A stretch of DNA of 64,000 nt from Toxorhynchites rutilus septentrionalis (GCF_029784135.1 NC_073745.1:197497807-197561806), one strand, 5' to 3'; shown: positions 30,316-41,484, numbered from the stretch's first letter. Translations and numbers: made by a program. Notes: a model not told the origin generated them from the letters alone.

Positions 30316-33090
30316 AATAAATCTCAACCACTGCGACACGACTGCTGGAAGCTCTGGCAAAGCTGAATGTGAGACTGGCCAATGAAGGTTGCACCAGCAC
30401 CTTCCATAGAGATGGTCGAGAATCAATTATTGATGTCACATTTTGCAGTCCGACACTGGCATCAAACATTAATTGGAGAGTGTGTGATGATTATACTCAC
30501 AGCGACCACCAAGCAATTCGCTATACCGTCGGCAGCCAGAACTTAGTAAAAAGACGAATAATGAGAACAGAGGGTCGAAGATGGAAGTCGAAGGAATTCG
30601 ACAAAAATCTCTTCCAGGAAGCACTCCGAGAGGAACGATCAGTCAATAACACGAGCGCCAGTGAATTGACAAGTATAATGGTGAGAGCATGTGACGTCGC
30701 CATGCCGAGAAAAAGAACACCGAAAAACGAACGCTGCCCAGTTTATTGGTGGAACGAGGTGATTAACTCCCTTCGCTCGGACTGTCTCCGAGCGAGAAGG
30801 AGAATGCAGAGGGCTAGAACTACTAGCGAAAGAATAGAGCGTAGAGAATTATTCAAAACGGCAAAAGCCGCCCTTAAGCATGAAATCAGATCCAGCAAGA
30901 GAAACTGCTTCAAAGAGTTATGTCGCGATGCCGATGCGAACCCTTGGGGCACAGCATATAGGGTAGTGATGGCCAAAATCAGAGGCCCATCGATGCCCCG
31001 TGAAAGCTGTCCGGATAAGCTGAAGAAAATCGTAGAAGGGCTCTTCCCGAAGCATGATCCGATTACCTGGCCAGCAACGCCATATGGCGATGATGAAGAA
31101 CGCGTCGAGAGAGTGTCAACAGAGGAGCTGATTACGGCAGCAAGAAAATTAAAAGTCAACAAAACACCTGGCCCCGACGGAATCCCAAATGTGGCGGTTA
31201 AAGCCGCAATACAAGCGAACTCTGACATTTTCAGGGCAACGCTGCAAAAGTGCCTGGATGAGGGGTACTTTCCAGACATGTGGAAGAAGCAGAGACTGGT
31301 GCTACTGCCAAAACCAGGGAAGCCACCAGGGGATCCATCCTCGTATAGACCGATTTGCCTCCTTGATACCCTTGGGAAACTGTTAGAGAAGATCATCCTC
31401 AACAGGCTGTCGAGATGCACAGAAAGTGAACACGGACTCTCGAGGATGCAGTTCGGATTTCGGAAAAATAAATCTACGGTGGATGCCATCTTGTCAGTTG
31501 TCGAAGCAGCTGAAAAAGTGTTGAAGCAGAAAAAACGTGGAAATCGATTTTGCGCAGTAATTACGGTCGACGTAAAAAATGCGTTCAACAGTGCCAGCTG
31601 GGAAGCTATCGCCGAAGCGTTGCACAGACTGACGGTACCAAACTATGTTTGTAAGATCCTGAAAAGCTATTTCGAGAACCGAGTTTTGATTTATGACACA
31701 GACATGGGACAGGAGTCATTTAACATAACAGCGGGTGTCCCACAGGGTTCCATCTTGGGTCCAACACTATGGAATGGAATGTACGATGAAGTGCTGAGGT
31801 TGAAGCTTCCGCAGGGTGTAGTGATTACCGGCTTCGCCGACGATATATCCTTGACGGTAACAGGCAAGTCCCGAGAGGAAGTAGAAATGTTGGCTACTGA
31901 GGCAATACAAACTGTTGAAGATTGGATGAACGATGCTAAACTGAGGATCGCACACCACAAAACAGAAATGGTGATAATCAGCAACCACAGAGCAGTACAG
32001 CAGGCAGAAATAACAATTGGGGCGCATACTATCGTCTCCAAACGCGAACTTAAATACCTGGGTGTTATAATAGACGACCGACTCAATTTTAAGAGCCACG
32101 TGAAATACGCGTGTGAAAAAGCGGCTAAAGTTTCCACGGCGTTTGCTAGGATAATGCCCAATAATGCAGGGCCAAGCAGTAGTAAGAGGCGCCTTCTGGC
32201 CAGTGTAGCCACTTCGATATTGCGATACGGTGGTCCGGCTTGGACAGCAGCGCTTAAATTACAACAAAACCGTAGACTGTTGAACAGAACTTACCGGATG
32301 ACGGCGATGAGAGTAGCCAGTGCCTATAAAACGATATCTGCGGAGGCGGTATGTGTCATAGCCGGATTGGTTCCTATCGAAATCACTCTGAGCGAAGATA
32401 GTGTGTGCTACAATCTGAGAACGACAAGCACACAGAGCAATAGAGAAGCTCGAGTAACAGCAAGAGCCGACTCCATGAGGAAGTGGAAGCAGGAGTGGAA
32501 CAGCACCCCTAACGGTAGATGGACCCACAGACTGATCCCAAATATAATCAATTGGGTACAAAGAAAGCATGGTGAAGTCAATTTCCACTTGACGCAATTC
32601 TTATCCGGACATGGTTGCTTTAGACGGTACTTGCACAGATTCGGCCATGCAAGTTCACCGTTTTGCCCTGAGTGTGATGGAATAGAGGAAACGCCGGAGC
32701 ACGTGGTTTTCTACTGTCCTCGCTTTGTCCAAGAAAGAGAACAAATGTACCGGGAGATCAGCCCAGATGTGAACGCTGGAAACGTTGTTCAACGAATGTG
32801 CGAAAAAGAGAGCACGTGGAATGCGGTTAATTCTGCTATTACCAAAATACTCACGATGCTCCAACGAAGATGGAGAGAAGAACAAAGAAGTAGCAATTCA
32901 TAGAGATGAGTGCATGAGCACAGCCTCCTCCCGAAGTAATACCAAACGGTGGTTCCGGGGGGGAAAGGCAAGGCGCATAGGAGGTGGTTTTAGTGAGTAA
33001 GAATCTCACACTACCCAGTCAACATGGCGACTGGGTGTCTATGAAGATCTCAACCTTCTTCACCAAAAAAAAAAAAACAAAAAAAAAAAA
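30314..33090 (+). mobile_element. R1-clade non-LTR retrotransposon a
   Basis: Element starts at the microsatellite with codons for QINLNHCDT, the usual beginning of an R1-clade endonuclease. It then jumps by an internal deletion of ~375 bp (relative to element b) into the distal endonuclease. It continues through RT and a ~170-bp 3' UTR to a poly(A) tract (33064-33090). No ORF1 is present, so it is 5'-truncated and internally deleted. Confidence 0.9.
30369..32903 (+). CDS. R1-clade ORF2 (partial endonuclease + reverse transcriptase)
   Basis: 844 uninterrupted codons opening at a GTG; the frame is open upstream to 30343 and no native start exists. Order: last part of the APE endonuclease (DGRESIIDVTFCS; SDHQAIRYTV, residues ~17-55), a linker, RT with PKPGKPPGDPSSYRPICLLD (~315), GVPQGSILGP (~455), the catalytic FADD box (~489-492) and RELKYLGVIIDDR, then a C-terminal CCHC knuckle CPECDGIEETPEH..C (~766). 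Function would be target-primed reverse transcription. The endonuclease lacks its N-terminal catalytic half, so the protein could not cut target DNA itself, yet no stop has accumulated, suggesting a recent insertion. Confidence 0.9.
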   Translation: MRLANEGCTSTFHRDGRESIIDVTFCSPTLASNINWRVCDDYTHSDHQAIRYTVGSQNLVKRRIMRTEGRRWKSKEFDKNLFQEALREERSVNNTSASELTSIMVRACDVAMPRKRTPKNERCPVYWWNEVINSLRSDCLRARRRMQRARTTSERIERRELFKTAKAALKHEIRSSKRNCFKELCRDADANPWGTAYRVVMAKIRGPSMPRESCPDKLKKIVEGLFPKHDPITWPATPYGDDEERVERVSTEELITAARKLKVNKTPGPDGIPNVAVKAAIQANSDIFRATLQKCLDEGYFPDMWKKQRLVLLPKPGKPPGDPSSYRPICLLDTLGKLLEKIILNRLSRCTESEHGLSRMQFGFRKNKSTVDAILSVVEAAEKVLKQKKRGNRFCAVITVDVKNAFNSASWEAIAEALHRLTVPNYVCKILKSYFENRVLIYDTDMGQESFNITAGVPQGSILGPTLWNGMYDEVLRLKLPQGVVITGFADDISLTVTGKSREEVEMLATEAIQTVEDWMNDAKLRIAHHKTEMVIISNHRAVQQAEITIGAHTIVSKRELKYLGVIIDDRLNFKSHVKYACEKAAKVSTAFARIMPNNAGPSSSKRRLLASVATSILRYGGPAWTAALKLQQNRRLLNRTYRMTAMRVASAYKTISAEAVCVIAGLVPIEITLSEDSVCYNLRTTSTQSNREARVTARADSMRKWKQEWNSTPNGRWTHRLIPNIINWVQRKHGEVNFHLTQFLSGHGCFRRYLHRFGHASSPFCPECDGIEETPEHVVFYCPRFVQEREQMYREISPDVNAGNVVQRMCEKESTWNAVNSAITKILTMLQRRWREEQRSSNS

Positions 33091-36058
33091 CCACTGCGAC
33101 ACGGCACAACAATTGCTATGGCAAGCCGCATATGAAATCAAATGCGATGTGGCGATCATAGCAGAGCCGTATCAGGTACCCCCAGACAACGGAAATTGGG
33201 TAACCGATAAAGCTAAAATAGCCGCAATTACGACGTTGGGAAAATACCCCTTCCAGGAAGTTGTATCCAGTGAATATGAAGGGTTCGTGATTGTCAAAAT
33301 TAACGACATCTTTGTATGCAGCTGCTATGCACCCCCGAGATGGACGATTGAGCAGTTCGACCAGATGCTCCACAATATAACGGAAGAGCTCATCGGACGG
33401 CATCCCACAGTCATCGGCGGGGACTTCAACGCCTGGGCAGTAGAGTGGGGGAGCAGATTTACCAATGCGAGGGGGTTTAGTCTGCTCGAAGGACTGTCAA
33501 AGCTGAATATAAGACTAGTTAATGAGGGCTCTACTAGCACTTTTCGCAGGGATGGGAGAGAGTCAATTATTGATGTAACCTTCTGCAGCCCGTCGTTAGC
33601 ATCGAACATAAACTGGAGAGTGTGCGAGGATTATACCAACAGTGATCACCAAGCGATTCGCTACACCGTCAGTACTCAGTCGCCATTAACAAGGAGAGGG
33701 ACGAGAACAAAGTGTAAGAAGTGGAAGCTGAAGGAGTTTGACAAGAACCTCTTCATCGAAGCACTCCAGGTGGATCGAACAACTTCTACTTTAAATGCAG
33801 TCGAACTGACAGAGGTTGTAACGAGAGCATGTGACGTCACCATGACGCGGAAATCGCCAAAAAACGAACGCCGTCCAGTATATTGGTGGAACGAGACAAT
33901 TAACACACTGCGGATAAGCTGTCTCCGAGCCAGACGGAGAATGCAAAGGGCTAGGATTGACACCGAAAGAACAGAGTGCAGGGAAGTGTTTAGAGCGGCG
34001 AGAGCCGCGCTCAAGAGCGAAATAAGAATCAGCAGAAAGAACTGCTTCAAAGAACTGTGCCGCGACGTTGATGCGAATCCTTGGGGCAATGCCTATAGAG
34101 TGGTGATGTCAAAACTTAAAGGTCCCTCGACGCCCCAAGAGACCTGCCCGGACAAGCTGAACAGTATTATTGAAGGGCTTTTCCCGCAGCATGATCCTAT
34201 GAGCTGGCCACCTACACCATACGACCATAACGAAGATTCTGTCGAGAGAGTTACTACAGAGGAGCTGATAGCGGCAGTTAAAAAATTAAAAATTAAAAAA
34301 GCGCCAGGCCCAGACGGAATCCCCAACGTGGCTGTCAAAGCTGCGGTTCAAGCGTACCCGGATATATTTAGGGCAACGCTGCAGAAATGCCTCGATGATG
34401 GATACTTTCCGGATACCTGGAAAAGACAAAGACTGGTACTGCTACCAAAACCAGGGAAACCTCCAGGGGATCCATCGTCGTACCGTCCCATCTGCCTTCT
34501 GGACACACTCGGGAAGCTGCTGGAAAAGATCATTCTCAACAGATTGATGAAGTGCACAGAACGTGAAGGTGAATACGGACTCTCTAAAATGCAGTTTGGG
34601 TTCCGGAAAAAAAGATCGACAATGGATGCTATCATGTCAGTAACCGAGACAGCCGGCAAAGCATTGAAGCAAAAAAGACGCGGAAATCGTTATTGTGCCG
34701 TAATCACGATCGATGTGAAAAACGCATTCAACAGTGTCAGTTGGGAAGCTATCGCGATAGCGCTACATAGGTTACTAGTCCCGGACTACGTATGTAAAAT
34801 TCTGAAAAGCTACTTCCAGAACCGAGTCTTAGTTTATGATACAGTGACAGGGCAGAAATCGTATAAAATTACAGCGGGGATTCCACAAGGCTCCATTCTG
34901 GGCCCAACACTGTGGAACGCGATGTACGATGGTGTGTTGTTGTTGAAGCTTCCCAGGGGCGTACAAATCACTGGTTTTGCTGATGATGTTTTATTGACGG
35001 TGATCGGAGAATCCCGAGAAGAAGTCGAAATGTTGGGTACAGAGGCAATCTAAACCGTTGAAGAATGGATGAACGACTCTAAACTGCAGATAGCACACCA
35101 GAAAACCGAGATGGTGTTGGTCAGCAACTGCAAAGTTGTGGAGCAAGCGAAAATCACCGTTGGGGAACACAGTATCTGTTCCAAACGGGAACTGAAGTAC
35201 CTGGGTGTTATCCTTGACGATCGACTCAATTTCAAGAGCCACGTGAGATATGCATGTGAGAAAGCAGCAAAGGTCGCAACAGGGATGGCTAGAATTATGC
35301 CGAACAACGCAGGGTCATGTAGTAGCAAGAGGCGCCTTCTGGCCAGCGTATCCACGTCGATACTCCGTTACGGTGGTCCGGTCTGGGTGGCAGCGCTCGA
35401 AGTAAGACAAAATCGGACGCTGCTAAACAGAACGCTCAGAGTAATGGCGATGAGAGTATCGAGTGCATATCGAACGATATCTGCAGAAGCGGTATGCGTG
35501 ATAGCGGGAATGATTCCCATCGACATTATCCTGGTTGAAGACAGCGTACGCTACGAGGAAAAAACAACGGACGTGCAAAATAACAGAGAACTGCGAAAAA
35601 GATCACGACTAGAGTCAATACGGAAGTGGCAACAGGTGTGGAACAACACACCTAACGGTCGATGGACCCACCGACTAATTCCGAATATCACGAAGTGGAT
35701 TGGGCGCAAGCATGGAGAAGTAAATTTCCACTTGACCCAATTTCTGTCTGGTCATGGATGTTTTAGGCGGTACTTGAACAGGTTCGGACACGCGAACTCA
35801 CCATCCTGTCCTGAGTGTGGTCAAGTAGACGAAACAGCGGAACACGTGGTCTTCGAATGTCCTCGATTTGTCCAGCAGAGAAGAGAATTGATCGTTGCGT
35901 GTGGGCCCAATTTGAATGCCGATAACATCGTACACGAAATGTGTAAAAGCGAGAACTCGTGGAATGCAGTGAATAGTGTCATAGTCGCAATAATGACGGA
36001 ACTCCAACGAAGATGGAGAGTAGACCAAAGAATGAGCGCAAGAAACACAGAGCAGTGA
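33089..36058 (+). pseudogene. R1-clade ORF2 with one nonsense codon
   Basis: One frame of 990 codons interrupted only by TAA at 35051-35053, where element a has CAA (Gln). Order: APE endonuclease with IIAEPY, VIGGDFNAWAVEWGS, DGRESIIDVTFCS and SDHQAIRYTV; RT with PKPGKPPGDPSSYRPICLLD, IPQGSILGP and ITGFADDV; then, after the stop, ELKYLGVILDDR and the C-terminal CPECGQVDETAEH..C knuckle. The endonuclease is almost complete, lacking only its first few residues. Stop position is after the FADD box, so a truncated product would lose the RT thumb and knuckle. Confidence 0.9.
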
Positions 36059-36235
36059 GTGCATAAGCACAGCCACCTCCCGAAGTAATACCAAACGGTG
36101 GTTCCGGGAGGGAAATGGCATGAAGAAGGAGGTGGTTTTTGGTGAGTAGGAATCTCACACTATCCAGTCAACACGGCGACTGGGTGTCTATGCAAGATTT
36201 CCACCTTCTACAAAAAAAAAAAAAAAAAAAAAAAA
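33089..36235 (+). mobile_element. R1-clade non-LTR retrotransposon b, tandem to a
   Basis: Begins exactly where the poly(A) of element a ends, at codons NHCDTAQQLL near the start of the endonuclease, so it is 5'-truncated with no ORF1. It runs to poly(A) at 36212-36235. Its 3' UTR matches that of element a (TCCCGAAGTAATACCAAACG; CACGGCGACTGGGTGTCTAT). The pair is the same family but clearly diverged, roughly 75-80% by eye. Confidence 0.9.
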
Positions 36236-36239
36236 TCTC

Positions 36240-39200
36240 AATCTCAAAAAAATCTCAAATGGTTCTCAAATGGGGATCAACACTAGGGTAGGAGCCTACC
36301 TGTTGGTCTCAAATGTTCCTATCTCACGCCTCCACGAAGATCATATGACGACATTTTTAGATCGGGCGTGAACTGGAAACACACAGCTGGTCTTGGCTCC
36401 GAGAACGGGTGCGAAAGTGGCTAAGTGAGGGGGTGCGAGCGAGTCAGAGCGCTATATCTCTCCCGGGGAAGGCCTCCCGGGTCATGGAGGCCTTGCCAAC
36501 CCGCTGTCTCCCGGGCAAAGGAGATACACCCAGACAATGGAGCTAAGGTCAAGACGAATACTACGAATGCGATCACCCGAGGAGGGTCCCCGAACTGGAG
36601 CTGGTCCTGGAACGGGCGTAAGAGCGAGCGGCCAGCGGCTGGAGGGCGATGTGCAAGAGCGGGCCACCAGCCGGGTTCAACCCGAAGAGCTACCGCCACA
36701 CGGAAACAGCAGCCATCGACATCACCAACGAAACGCTGCGCCTACGAGGCGTGTTGCGACTGTCAGACGACAGTCGTCCACACTTGTGGGTACTACTAGG
36801 CGACGGATCATGTGGACACACGAAATGAACGAATTCGTGATCCGCGCCTATTACATCTGCACTGCTTTGGAGACGGACATGAGCGGTCGCCCTCGAATAC
36901 TCGCAATGTTCGAGGAAGCGTATCCGGAGTTCGTCGGGAGGCTTGACCAAAACGCGATGAACGCGAGGCGTAGAGCGATTGTACGCAACAATATGCTCTC
37001 CCAAACGCAAGTCGACGAGATCAAGCAGCAGGTGCAGAGAGAACTAAGCTCCAGAACAAGCAGAGCAAGCGATGTGTCGAGACGAAGTTCAGTACGGCTG
37101 AGCAATTCATTCGCGAGTGGGGCACGCGAATCAGCACCAGTGGAGGCCACAGTACAATAGCCCCCTGAGCCGGAAGATCCACAGCCAGATCAACAACTAC
37201 TACGCGATCTGGTCTTCCATTACGACGAGGCGATCTCACAGTTCCGCGACACGGACCCTTTGTCGCGCCCCAGGATCCCGAAGTTGCAGCATTCCCGCAG
37301 GCTGACAAGTGCAGTAAAGCTCATGAACGAGCACGTTCTTCCGCTGCACTTGGTTGATGCTGAGAACATGGAGGAGCTGCAACTGAAAGTTTACTGTGCT
37401 GCTGTGGCGACCGCCAAAAGTTTAGGATACCGTATTAGGCCAAGAGGCGGACTGCTCCAACATCTCCGTGAAAGGCGTGAGCCTCCATGGCAAAGGAGAT
37501 TGGAGCAACGGATCCTAAACAAGCGCGCCGCAATTGGAAGACTGATGGCGTACAAAAGAGGCAGCAGATCGGTGAAATTATGTCGCCAAGTTGCTGTGAT
37601 CGTGCAGCCTACTGAACTTCGCCAGCTGGGAGCTCACCAGCTGACGGAAAAACTCGACACACTGGTACAGCAATTGAGCGTCCTTACAAAACGGCTGAAA
37701 CGTTACTCTGACTCTGCAAAGCGCCAGGAACAAAATCGGATGTTCAGAGATAACGAGAAAGCGTTCTACGACCACATTAGCGACGAGAAGCCCGACTACC
37801 GCGAAGGTTTGCCAGATATTAGCGATGTGACGAACTTCTGGGCTGGTATTTGGGAGACCCCAGTAGAACATCGCGACGGGCAAATGTGGTTAAGACGGGA
37901 GGAGGAGAGTTGTGGTGAAATTGGAGAGATGCCAGCTATCATCGTCGGAGAGAACGATGTCCGCGAAGCCTCGCGGTACCTGAGGAACTGGGCAGCACCG
38001 GGCCCCGATGGTGTTCAGAACTTCTGGCACAAGAAGCTAACCGTCGCACATCCAAAGATAGCTGAGTGCTTCAACAAGGTGCTACGTGACCCACACAACC
38101 TTCCTGAATTCGCCACCCGTGGCGTCACCTTCCTCCTCCCGAAAGACAGCAACACATTGAACCCATCAAAGTACAGACCGATAACGTGCCTATCGAGTCT
38201 GTACAAAATACTGAGCAGCATAATTACCGCCAAAGTTTCTGCTCACTGCGAACAGCATCACATCATCGCAGAAGAGCAGAAAGGATGCAGGAAAAATACG
38301 CATGGCTGCAAAGACCAGGCCATCATCGACGCAGCCATAGTCGGCCAGGCGGTATATAACCAGCGGAACCTAAGTATGGCCTACATCGATTACAGGAAGG
38401 CTTATGACTCCATTCCTCACTCGTTTCTCGTCCGGGTATTGGAGCTCTACAAAATTGATCCCGTCGTCGTTAGGTTCCTGCAGCATGCGATGAGGCAGTG
38501 GAGTACGTCTCTGCACCTCAGTGATGGGGAAAATGTGTTGCAGTCTAGAACGCTGCAGATAAAGAGGGGGATATTCCAAGGCGACTCTTTCAGCCCGCTT
38601 TGGTTTTGTCTGGCACTGAACCCCCTCAGTAGGACGCTCAATAGAAACGGTCATGGCTATAACATAAGGTATGGCGACGGCGTCCACGAAGAAGTGACCC
38701 ATACCTTCTACATGGATGATCTCAAGGTCTACGCTGATTCACGTCAGCGTCTAGGTGTAGCTATCCGGGTTGTCGAAGACATAAGCAGGGACATCTGCAT
38801 GGAGTTCGGCCTCGACAAGTGCCGCTGTGTCCATCTGCTGAAAGGGCAGCTTACCGAATCCGGAGGTTACGAGGTCTATGACGGCGAGTTCATAAGAGAC
38901 ATGGTTCGTGGCGAATCCTATAAATATCTTGGATTCCGACAGCTCACCGGGATTCGCCACTCCGACATCAAGACGGAGCTGCGAGACAAGTTCTTGAGTC
39001 GAGTGAACTGTGTCCTGAGGACTTTCCTCAACGCGGGGAACAAGGTACGCGCGATCAACACATTCGCGGTTCCCCTGCTGACCTTCAGTTTTGGTGTAGT
39101 CAAATGGAGCAAAACTGACCTAGAGGACCTTGAGAGGAGGATGAGGAAAGCATTTAAAGAGGCCGGAATGCACCATCCTCAATCGGCACTGGAGAGAGTT

Positions 39201-40334
39201 TCACTGCCACGCAAAGAAGGGGGACTTGGAATAGTCGACATATCTGCACTGTGTGTTGCCCAGGTACGACAACTGCGCGAGTACTTCGCAGAACGCGCCA
39301 ACCAAAACGCGCTATACCGGGCTGTCTGCGCCGCCGACAGAGGATACAGCGCTCTGCACTTGGCGCAAGCGGAGTACCAACTCATCTGCAATCTGCAGAC
39401 AGTGGAGGAGAAGATTGCAGCTTGGAAGCAGAAGGCAGTGCATGGTGCCCACCCCCATCAACTGGACCGGCCACACGTCGACAAGGCCGCATCTAATCTG
39501 TGGCTAACGCGTGGTGAACTCTCTTCAGTAGTAGAAGCCGACATGATAGCCATCCAGGACAGGATAATGCCGACGAGAAACTGCAGGCGGTACGTCTGGC
39601 ATCAAGACGTTGATGACATTTGCCGGATGTGCCATCAACCAGATGAAAACATAGAGCACATTATGGGAGGCTGTCCCGTTTTGGCCAACGCAGCCTACAC
39701 CGAGCGCCACAACAACGTGGCCCGTATTGTTCATCGACAACTGGCGCTCCAATGTGCTCTACTGGAAGACAACGTACCAAACTACCGGTACCTGCCTGCA
39801 CCTGTCCTGGAAAATGACCGTTTCAAGCTGTACTGGGATCGCACTGTTCTGACCGACCTCTCGATCCACCACAACCGCCCAGATATAATGGTTTACGACA
39901 AGAGCGACCGCAAAGTCACCATCATCGATGTCGCTATTCCACTGAACCAGAATCTGGAGGAGACCCACGGTCGCAAAATCTGCAAGTACCGACCATTGGG
40001 CGTGGAGCTCAAGGAACTGTGGGGGCTAAGGGAGGTCCCAAGAATTGTTCCAGTCGTTCTCTCTGGAACTGGAATTGTCCCGAAGACACTTCTGGAAGCG
40101 CTAAAGGTGTTGAATATGGAGAAGGAATTGGCCGGCATCCAAAAGTCGGTCATCCTTAGCACCTGCGCGATTGTCCGACAATTTCTCGGTCAGGACTGAA
40201 ACAGCACGAGCATGCAGATACGTGCATTCCGCAGAGCCTAGTCCCCCTTTGGCATTCAGAAGCCCGGGGGCAGGTGAAAAATCTGGCTAGGTTCGCCTAG
40301 TTAAGAAGTGAGATAAGTCTGCCAAAAAAAAAAA
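36240..40334 (+). mobile_element. R4/Dong-clade non-LTR retrotransposon
   Basis: Starts right after the poly(A) of R1-clade element b with a repetitive AATCTCAA/TCTCAAATGG leader and ~300 bp of 5' UTR. It carries one long ORF with RT and a C-terminal restriction-like endonuclease, and ends in a short A-run at ~40324-40334 followed by CATACATACACACAC. It appears essentially full length at ~4.1 kb, within the size range of single-ORF R4/Dong elements. Confidence 0.85.
36537..40199 (+). pseudogene. R4/Dong-clade ORF (RT + restriction-like endonuclease), one amber codon
   Basis: ATG at 36537 opens 207 codons up to TAG at 37158-37160. The same frame continues to TGA at 40197-40199, about 1,220 codons in all. 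The N-terminal part has the WTHEMNEFVIRAYY..TALETD domain typical of the clade. Downstream come RT blocks SKYRPITCLSSLYKILSSII, MAYIDYRKAYDSIPH, IFQGDSFSPL and the catalytic FYMDD (~38706). Then come a CRMCHQPDENIEH..GGC knuckle (~39621) and the endonuclease core RPDIMVYDKSDRKVTIIDVA (~39876) with a following K..KY. TAG sits in a Gln/Pro-rich linker, likely from CAG. One substitution separates this from an intact ORF. Confidence 0.9.
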
Positions 40335-40360
40335 CATACATACACACACTCTTTACAGAT

Positions 40361-40514
40361 TTCCCCTGAAGTAGTCGCCTAGATGTGGTCCCGGGGGGAA
40401 TGAGGCTACGAGTAGAGGGCTTGGTTTTTGTGTGTGCGATCCCCACTCGACGTCTGGGTTATCCCTTCCCAGATAAGGCTGGAAGAGCGTTCCTCACCTC
40501 TATAAAAAAAAAAA
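40361..40514 (+). mobile_element. 5'-truncated LINE tail (R1-clade-like 3' UTR)
   Basis: 154-bp fragment from TTCCCCTGAAGTAG to a poly(A) tail, flanked by an 8-bp duplication TTACAGAT (40353-40360, 40516-40523). The GTGGTCCCGGGGGGAATGAG style of 3' UTR resembles R1-clade tails, but it is not the same family as elements a and b. It interrupts the right inverted arm. Confidence 0.75.
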
Positions 40515-40515
40515 A

Positions 40516-40806
40516 TTACAGATGCACGGGCCGTAGGTTGTGCAGTCCACTGATCATTCAACAAGAGCCAAAGGTTGTACCGCTCATGACAACTCTACAC
40601 GAGCTGATGATTGCGCCGGCTAGTGACCATTCTATCCTGGATTCCTCGAGTCGAGAAAGACGCACCACGCTAGATATGGGGTACAGACTAGGGGGGCGTT
40701 GCTGATTAATGGTCAGCTGCATCCCAATAGGAGGTATCCCGTGTCGGGCACACGTACAAAGCATCGAAGACTGCAACATACCAATTATGAGAACACTTGT
40801 AATACT
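40516..40806 (-). repeat. Right arm of inverted repeat around retroelement cluster
   Basis: Reverse complement of 29889-30207. Ends at TACTAAAGGG where the DD37E element begins. Together with the left arm it encloses ~10.3 kb of retroelements. Confidence 0.75.
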
Positions 40807-40807
40807 A

Positions 40808-41484
40808 AAGGGTGTGTCACATCAAATTGCATCACGGAAAAAACGCTGTAGAAATTTAATTTTTAGGAATTATATCTTCAGCTTTCGCTTTAAAATCAGA
40901 TAAGAGTGTATAGATCACGTTGGTCATGCTTCACTGTCAATTTTTCCTACATACCATTTGGAAAAATGTCGTCGAACGAAAAAGAGCGTCGTGAATTAAT
41001 CCTGTGCACTCATTTCGAGAATCCGGAGTTGTCACATCGGGACATCGGTAAGATGCTGGGAATCGTCCAATCCACGGTCAGCAGAGTACTAAAACGATAC
41101 TTCGAGAACCTAACCATCGACCGGAAGGTGAAGAACGGCAAAAATGGATGCTCCGTCAGTGAAAAAGATCACAAGCGCATAGTTAAGCAGTTTAGACGTG
41201 ATCCGAGAAGTTCGGTCCGGGATGTCGCCAATAAGCTGAATTTGTCAAGTTCATTCGTCCAGCGGACCAAGCAGCCGGAGGGCCTGCGTACATACAAGGT
41301 TAAGAAGACTCCTAACCGCGACGAAAGGCAAAACATGGTGGGGAAGACGCGAGCCCGGAAGCTGTACACCGAAATGCTGATGAAGCCGCATTGCCTGGTA
41401 ATGGACGACGAAACCTACGTCAAAGCGGACTTTCGTCAGCTGCCGGGCCTGTTGTTCTTCTTCGCATAGGACAAATTCAGCGTC
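40808..41484 (+). mobile_element. DD37E Tc1/mariner element, 3'-truncated
   Basis: Follows a TA dinucleotide and starts AAGGGTGTGTCACATCAAAT, the same terminus seen at 57710. About 150 bp of 5' sequence precedes the transposase. Similarity ends abruptly near 41484; no 3' inverted repeat is found. Confidence 0.8.
40966..41469 (+). pseudogene. DD37E transposase, N-terminal 167 residues
   Basis: ATG at 40966 (MSSNEKERRELIL) was chosen over the earlier GTG because the similarity starts there. Two helix-turn-helix motifs are visible: LSHRDIGKMLGIVQSTVSRV (~23-43) and SSVRDVANKLNLSSSFVQR (~85-104). Then comes the first catalytic aspartate block HCLVMDDETYVKADFRQLPG (~145-165). The frame ends in TAG directly after LLFFFA. 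The second D and the E of the catalytic triad are absent, so it can bind DNA in principle but not transpose. Matches the mosquito ITmD37E type from knowledge of the family. Confidence 0.85.

Noticed and set aside
30743..31588. Long minus-strand frames opposite the R1- and R4-clade ORFs (for example 281 codons)
   Set aside because: They mirror the plus-strand coding sequence and match no family; the forward frames carry all the RT and endonuclease motifs.
36425..36799. Overlapping 124-codon plus-strand frame in the R4-clade 5' region as an ORF1
   Set aside because: No zinc knuckle or gag-like motif; R4/Dong elements have a single ORF, and the overlapping frame at 36537 has the expected N-terminal domain.
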